From NCBI RefSeq assembly GCF_900177425.1, contig NZ_LT840184.1, positions 6,011,787 through 6,075,786 of the forward strand: DNA of 64,000 bases, read 5' to 3'. The notes beneath the pieces were generated by a model. It saw only the letters and a list, made by a program, of their open reading frames with translations. It was not told where the DNA came from and made no database searches. The position numbers and the translations under genes were made by a program. Numbering within the stretch: position 1 is the first letter of the stretch; each line of letters starts with the position of its first letter. Shown piece after piece: positions 63,945 to 64,000 of this stretch. Origin of the DNA: Paenibacillus uliginis N3/975. GTDB lineage: Bacteria > Bacillota > Bacilli > Paenibacillales > Paenibacillaceae.

Positions 63945-64000
63945 GTGTGTGTAGATAACCTAATACACCATGTTTTTCGTATAATCCCGGGAATTGGCCC

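Overview
This window is a piece of a low-to-mid GC Gram-positive chromosome, most likely Paenibacillus or a close relative in the Bacillales. The supporting signs are the gene order secG-rnr-smpB-ssrA, a two-operon FadR-type beta-oxidation locus with a textbook FadR operator, strong AGGAGG-type ribosome sites, an RNase R with a long Gly/Arg/Lys-rich tail, and a secreted chitin-active LPMO with FN3 and carbohydrate-binding modules. The genus is inferred; the order is fairly safe.

Region 1 (1-34120) is accessory DNA built up downstream of the tmRNA gene. The functional ssrA lies at 34121-34482 on the minus strand. To its left, copies of its 3' end (from 17 to about 242 nt), most preceded by their own terminator-like hairpin, recur at 33429, 24600, 13499, 7841, 5024 and 4163. 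A related hairpin family sharing only the last 8 nt of ssrA occurs at 21649, 4408 and 1593. I read these as scars of serial integration at ssrA. No integrase gene is visible. Cargo includes an AraC regulator with a hydrolase, a LytTR-DUF3021 pair, the LPMO, an S41 peptidase, a sensor-domain protein, a VOC protein, an adenosine deaminase, a prolyl-hydroxylase-like enzyme, a four-gene ECF transporter operon followed by a sugar-dehydrogenase-like gene, two tandem flavoproteins, many small orphan genes, and several decayed genes.

The most interesting cargo lies between the ssrA scars at 24600 and 33429: four AT-rich minus-strand genes encoding an HD + Hsp90-like (GHKL) ATPase protein, a PHP + SMC-like ATPase (TrlF-like), an Mrr-type restriction nuclease and a GIY-YIG nuclease. 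This looks like an anti-phage or anti-plasmid module without a methyltransferase.

Region 2 (34121-38848) is conserved core: ssrA, smpB, rnr and secG, i.e. ribosome rescue, RNA decay and protein export. Region 3 (39068-52171) is fatty-acid catabolism. The minus-strand operon fadF-fadN-fadA-fadE-acyl-CoA synthetase-thioesterase diverges from fadR-etfB-etfA, and the intergenic region carries a sigma-A promoter, an exact FadR operator match and a cre-like site.

Region 4 (52556-64000) holds a BlaR1/BlaI-type sensor-repressor pair with triplicated operator repeats, a regulator-gene relic, a lipoprotein, a small membrane protein, a methyltransferase, a compact three-gene operon (TerB-domain protein, BrxD-like ATPase, Lhr/BrxHI-like helicase) that is a second candidate defence or nucleic-acid-processing system, and an M50-type membrane peptidase.
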